Shown here: piece by piece, positions 61,135 to 64,000 of the stretch | How the letters are laid out: each line of letters opens with the position of its first letter | Position numbering within the stretch: the stretch's first letter is position 1 | Source: Salinirubellus litoreus | GTDB lineage: Archaea; Halobacteriota; Halobacteria; Halobacteriales; Haloarculaceae | Length of the DNA: 64,000 nucleotides | Reading direction: 5' to 3' | Assembly (NCBI RefSeq): GCF_037335815.1 | Contig: NZ_CP147841.1 | Location: forward strand, 3,100,001 to 3,164,000 | The notes under the pieces: model-generated | Told to the model about the DNA's origin: nothing | Database searches by the model: none | Seen by the model: only the letters and a program-made list of their open reading frames with translations | Position numbers and translations under genes: made by a program

Positions 61135-62100
61135 TCACACGACGCGGTTCTCCATCGCGTCCGCGTCCCCCTCGACGAAGGCCTCGAGGTTCGACGCGAA
61201 CAGGTCCGCGAGGCGGTGTTCCTTGTGCGGCGTCGACCCGGCCATGTGCGGCGTGACGACGACGTTCGGGAGGTCCCACAGCGGCGAGTCGGGTTCGAGG
61301 GGCTCCGCCTCGAACACGTCGAGTGCGGCCCCCCGGATGACTCTCTGTCTGAGCGCGTCGACGAGCGCGTCCTCCTCGACGATGGGGCCGCGGGCGACGT
61401 TGACGAGGACGGCGTCGTCGTCCATGATCCCGAGTTCCTCGCGGCCGACCAGACCGCGGGTCTCGTCGGTGAGCGGGCAGGCGACGACGACGTAGTCGGC
61501 CCGCGAGAGCACCCCGTGGAGGCCGTCGGGCGCGAGGATCTCGTCGACAGCGTCGGGGGCGGTGCTCGTGTCGCGCTTCGTTCCGACGACGCTCATCCCG
61601 AGCGCGGAGGCGAGTTCCGCCACGCGACTCCCGATCGCTCCCACGCCGACCACTCCGAGGGTCTTCTCGCGGAGCTCCCCACCCTCGTAGCGGAGCCACT
61701 GTCCCGTCTCCTGCTGGCGGATCCCCCGGAGGATCTCGCGCTCGAACAGGAGGAGATACCCCAGAACCTGTTCGGCGATGGGCTGGGCGTGGACGCCCGC
61801 CGCGGTCGTCAGGACGATCCCGGCCTCCGCCAGCGCGTCGTGGTCGTAGAAGTCGACGCCGGCGCTGAGCGCCTGGACCCACTTCAGGTCCTCCGCGGCG
61901 GCGAAAGCCGCCGACGGGAGCCACGCCGAGAGGGCGACCTCGGCGTCCGCGATCAGTTCCCGCGACTCGGCGGGCGTCCTCGCCACCCGCAGGTCGAGGT
62001 CGGGGAGCCGGTTCCGCACCGCCGCGGCGAGCGCGTCGGCGTCGGTCCAGTGACTGCTCGCGGCAGTGTGGAGCAGTACGGTCGTCGGCTGTCGTGGCAT
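61135..62100 (-). CDS. D-2-hydroxyacid dehydrogenase
   Basis: A 321-residue member of the D-2-hydroxyacid dehydrogenase family. It has LGVVGVGAIGSRVAELA (NAD(P) loop), catalytic Arg in NVARGPIVEEDALVDAL, Glu in DVFEAEPLE, His in TPHMAGSTPH, and KWVQALSAGVDFYDHD. It is the fourth paralogue of the window and is divergent from the enolase-superfamily gene at 62201, with which it may share control. Confidence 0.9.
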   Translation of the reverse strand: MPRQPTTVLLHTAASSHWTDADALAAAVRNRLPDLDLRVARTPAESRELIADAEVALSAWLPSAAFAAAEDLKWVQALSAGVDFYDHDALAEAGIVLTTAAGVHAQPIAEQVLGYLLLFEREILRGIRQQETGQWLRYEGGELREKTLGVVGVGAIGSRVAELASALGMSVVGTKRDTSTAPDAVDEILAPDGLHGVLSRADYVVVACPLTDETRGLVGREELGIMDDDAVLVNVARGPIVEEDALVDALRQRVIRGAALDVFEAEPLEPDSPLWDLPNVVVTPHMAGSTPHKEHRLADLFASNLEAFVEGDADAMENRVV

Positions 62101-62171
62101 CGAACGGGAGAACTCGCGAGGGGGAGATCAACCTTGGCCCCGGCGGGGCGGGCCCCGCCTCGGCCCAACGG

Positions 62172-62177
62172 TTTTGT
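62172..62177 (+). promoter_or_regulatory. TTTTGT promoter element of the enolase-superfamily gene
   Basis: TTTTGT centred 27 bases before the ATG at 62201. Confidence 0.4.
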
Positions 62178-62200
62178 GAGCCGATCCCGTGGGTGTGCCG

Positions 62201-63355
62201 ATGCGCATCAGCGAGGTGGAGATCCACGAGTTCGAGTACGACCTCCCCGGCGTCGGGTCCGCCGGCGGCAACTGGGTGTACGACCCGGACGCGCGGCGCG
62301 AGCCTCCGGGGTTCGTCCTGACGATCCGAACCGCCGACGGGACGGAAGGGAACTACCGCGGGTTCGCGTTCACGCCGCCGATGGTCGCCCAGATCGGGAT
62401 GGTCGCCGAGGAGCACCTGCTCGGGCGCGATCCCCTCGAACGGGAGGGTATCTGGACGGAGCTCTGGCGGGCGCTCCGGCACACCGACCACCTCGGCCTC
62501 GGGCCGATCGACGTCGCGCTGTGGGACCTCGCGGGCAAGCACCACGGTGCGAGCGTCTCGACCCTCCTCGGTGGCTACCGCGAGCGCCTCCCCACGTACG
62601 CCTCGACGTTCTTCGTCGACGAGGAGGCAGACGGGCTCGATACTCCGGAAGCGTTCGCCGACTACGCCGAGGCGTGTCTCGACCGGGGCTACGATGGGTT
62701 CAAGTTCCACGGCCACCCCGACTCCCGGCCCGAGTTCGACATCGCCATCTGCGAGGCGCTCGACGAGCGGGTCGGCGGCGAGATGGACCTGATGATCGAC
62801 TCCTCGAGCCTATACCGGACCTACGCCGACGCGATCGAGGTGGGCCGGGCGGTCGACGACCTCGACTTCTTCTGGTACGAGGACCCGCTCTGCGACGGCG
62901 GGGTGAGCGGCTCGATGGTCCGGAAGCTGGTCGAGGAACTCGAGACGCCGGTGATCGGTCTCGAACACGTCCGGACGGGGCCGTACGGGACCGCCGACCA
63001 CCTGCGGGACGAGGCCCTGGACTTCGTCCGCTCCAGCGCGCACCTCGACGGCGGGATCACGGGCGTCATGAAGGCCGCGAACACCGTCGAGAGCTTCGGA
63101 CTCGACGTCGAGCTCCTGCTCGGCGGGCCGGCCCACGCCCACGCGATGAGCGCGATGCGGAACTCGAGCTACTTCGAGCACGGACTGCTACACCCCGAGG
63201 TCGACTGGCTCCACGACCAGGGGTTCGAGGGCGAGCCCGAGTCGCTCGACGACGACGGGACGATACGCGTCCCCGAGGGACCGGGCCTCGGTGTCGAGAT
63301 CGACTGGGAGTTCGTCGAGGAGCGTCGAACCGGGCACACCGTCTTCGGCGGATAG
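62201..63355 (+). CDS. enolase-superfamily dehydratase/racemase (mandelate racemase-like)
   Basis: A 384-residue TIM-barrel enzyme of the mandelate racemase/muconate lactonizing group. It has the N-terminal capping domain with ISEVEIHEFEYDLPG, LGPIDVALWDLAGKHHG, the base Lys in GFKFHGHPD (a KxH instead of the usual KxK), DLMIDSSSLYRTY with an Asp ligand, WYEDPLCDGG with Glu, GLEHVRTG with Glu, and SSAHLDGGITGVMK. Members abstract a proton next to a carboxylate, giving sugar-acid dehydration or racemisation. The KxH variant occurs in some sugar-acid dehydratases. The ATG at 62201 fits the promoter. Confidence 0.9.
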   Translation: MRISEVEIHEFEYDLPGVGSAGGNWVYDPDARREPPGFVLTIRTADGTEGNYRGFAFTPPMVAQIGMVAEEHLLGRDPLEREGIWTELWRALRHTDHLGLGPIDVALWDLAGKHHGASVSTLLGGYRERLPTYASTFFVDEEADGLDTPEAFADYAEACLDRGYDGFKFHGHPDSRPEFDIAICEALDERVGGEMDLMIDSSSLYRTYADAIEVGRAVDDLDFFWYEDPLCDGGVSGSMVRKLVEELETPVIGLEHVRTGPYGTADHLRDEALDFVRSSAHLDGGITGVMKAANTVESFGLDVELLLGGPAHAHAMSAMRNSSYFEHGLLHPEVDWLHDQGFEGEPESLDDDGTIRVPEGPGLGVEIDWEFVEERRTGHTVFGG

Positions 63356-63403
63356 GCGGCCGTCACGGGGGTGGTCGCACTCATCGGAAGGTTGGCAGGC
63401 CCC

Positions 63404-64000
63404 TCAGTGGCCGACCGATCCGGGGCCGTGCGTGCGGACGAGCCAGGACGTGACGCCGGCGTACGCGACCAGACAGATGGCGAGCCCGACGAACGCTGTC
63501 CCGAACCCCGCTCGTTCGGCGACCAGCCCGACGTATCCCGGCCCGAGGCTCCCGACGGCGATGAAGACGGTCCCGACCGCACCGAAGTCACCGCCGACAC
63601 TGGAGGAGGGGACCGCGTCCATCAGGTGGGCGAGCATGACCGGCCAGTTCGCCGTGAGGCCGACGGCGAGGACGGCGACCCCGGCGAGTGCGACTGTCGG
63701 ACCCTCGGCGAGGACGAGCAGGCCGACGCCGGCGGCGCTCACGAGCCCGGCCGTCGTCGCCACGCGGAGCGGGCCGAAGCGGTCGCCGAGTCCGCCGGCG
63801 AGGGGATTGACCAGCATCCCGACGACGAAGAACGCCGCGAACGCGTTGCTGGCGAGCGCCGGTGCCAGCCCCTTCTCGACCTGGAGGAACGTCGGGAGGA
63901 AGGCGATGGCCCCCTCGTTGGCGAACGCGAGGAGGGCGAAGGCGACGACCAGCCGGCGGATGCGGCGGGTCGCGAACACCCGACGGACGGTCTCCTCCAG
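63404..64000 (-). CDS. MFS transporter, partial (start beyond the window)
   Basis: The C-terminal 198 residues of a major facilitator; the frame is open through the window edge. Six hydrophobic helices are visible, with a motif-A-like NPLAGGLGDRFGPLRVATTAG after the second of them. The end is ...RTHGPGSVGH. The substrate is unknown; by place it may import a sugar acid handled by the enolase-superfamily dehydratase. It is convergent with that gene. Confidence 0.85.
   Translation of the reverse strand: MEETVRRVFATRRIRRLVVAFALLAFANEGAIAFLPTFLQVEKGLAPALASNAFAAFFVVGMLVNPLAGGLGDRFGPLRVATTAGLVSAAGVGLLVLAEGPTVALAGVAVLAVGLTANWPVMLAHLMDAVPSSSVGGDFGAVGTVFIAVGSLGPGYVGLVAERAGFGTAFVGLAICLVAYAGVTSWLVRTHGPGSVGH

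Noticed and set aside
59186..62716. A 1,176-codon minus-strand open frame
   Set aside because: Only its last ~325 codons match a protein (the dehydrogenase). The rest is antisense to the lactonase, dehydrogenase and enolase genes and is low-complexity Arg/Gly/Asp sequence typical of GC-rich shadow frames.
1..64000. CRISPR arrays, rRNA, tRNA and insertion sequences
   Set aside because: I saw no regularly spaced repeats, no rRNA core sequences, no complete tRNA and no transposase genes by eye; a dedicated tRNA or IS scan could still find a small one.

Overview
The window is chromosomal DNA of a haloarchaeon (class Halobacteria). The evidence is uniformly high G+C, proteins very rich in Asp and Glu, TATA-like elements 26-29 bases before start codons with almost no leader, an archaeal NOP5-fibrillarin pair, an archaeal CoaD-type adenylyltransferase, a TFB-like cyclin protein, and several haloarchaea-only families (DUF2391, DUF5799, Bat-type HTH). 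No rRNA, tRNA, CRISPR array or intact insertion sequence was found. Genus was not determined.

Bases 1-8.6 kb are a respiratory and redox block: cytochrome oxidase subunits II, I and III with small membrane partners, a Tat-exported ferritin-like protein, a Bat-type regulator and a lipoprotein. Bases 8.6-21.3 kb are mostly housekeeping genes: NOP5/fibrillarin, gamma-glutamylcysteine ligase, CoaD, a TFB-like factor, a TrkA-N/DHH phosphoesterase, citrate synthase, PRC-barrel protein, aminotransferase, thioredoxin, CNNM transporter, UspA and a degenerate metallo-beta-lactamase protein.

Bases 21.4-24.8 kb stand out. A 689-residue protein with a CHAT (caspase-like) protease signature lies convergent with a 44-residue hydrophobic peptide gene, beside a strongly AT-rich stretch unlike the rest of the window. 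This is the best candidate for an undescribed system.

Bases 25-36 kb carry an Ldh2-type dehydrogenase, UppP, a divergent formylglycine-generating enzyme/sulfatase pair with all modification residues present, a chimeric gene remnant, a haloacid dehalogenase, and an ATP-grasp ligase fused to a retropepsin-like domain.

Bases 34-64 kb are an accessory catabolic region for sugar acids and related carboxylates: four D-2-hydroxyacid dehydrogenases, a kinase/class II aldolase operon, mannonate dehydratase, DapA-family lyase, uronate-dehydrogenase-like SDR, SMP-30 lactonase, enolase-superfamily dehydratase, a TPP enzyme, an AtuA pair, an amidohydrolase/Rieske pair, amidase, serine hydrolase and transporters. 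It also holds broken genes: a VOC pseudogene and a DUF433/DUF5615 toxin-antitoxin pair with a frameshifted toxin. Together with a frameshifted small membrane gene at 8.6 kb and the chimera at 30.7 kb, this suggests either active gene decay or, for the single-base shifts, assembly errors.
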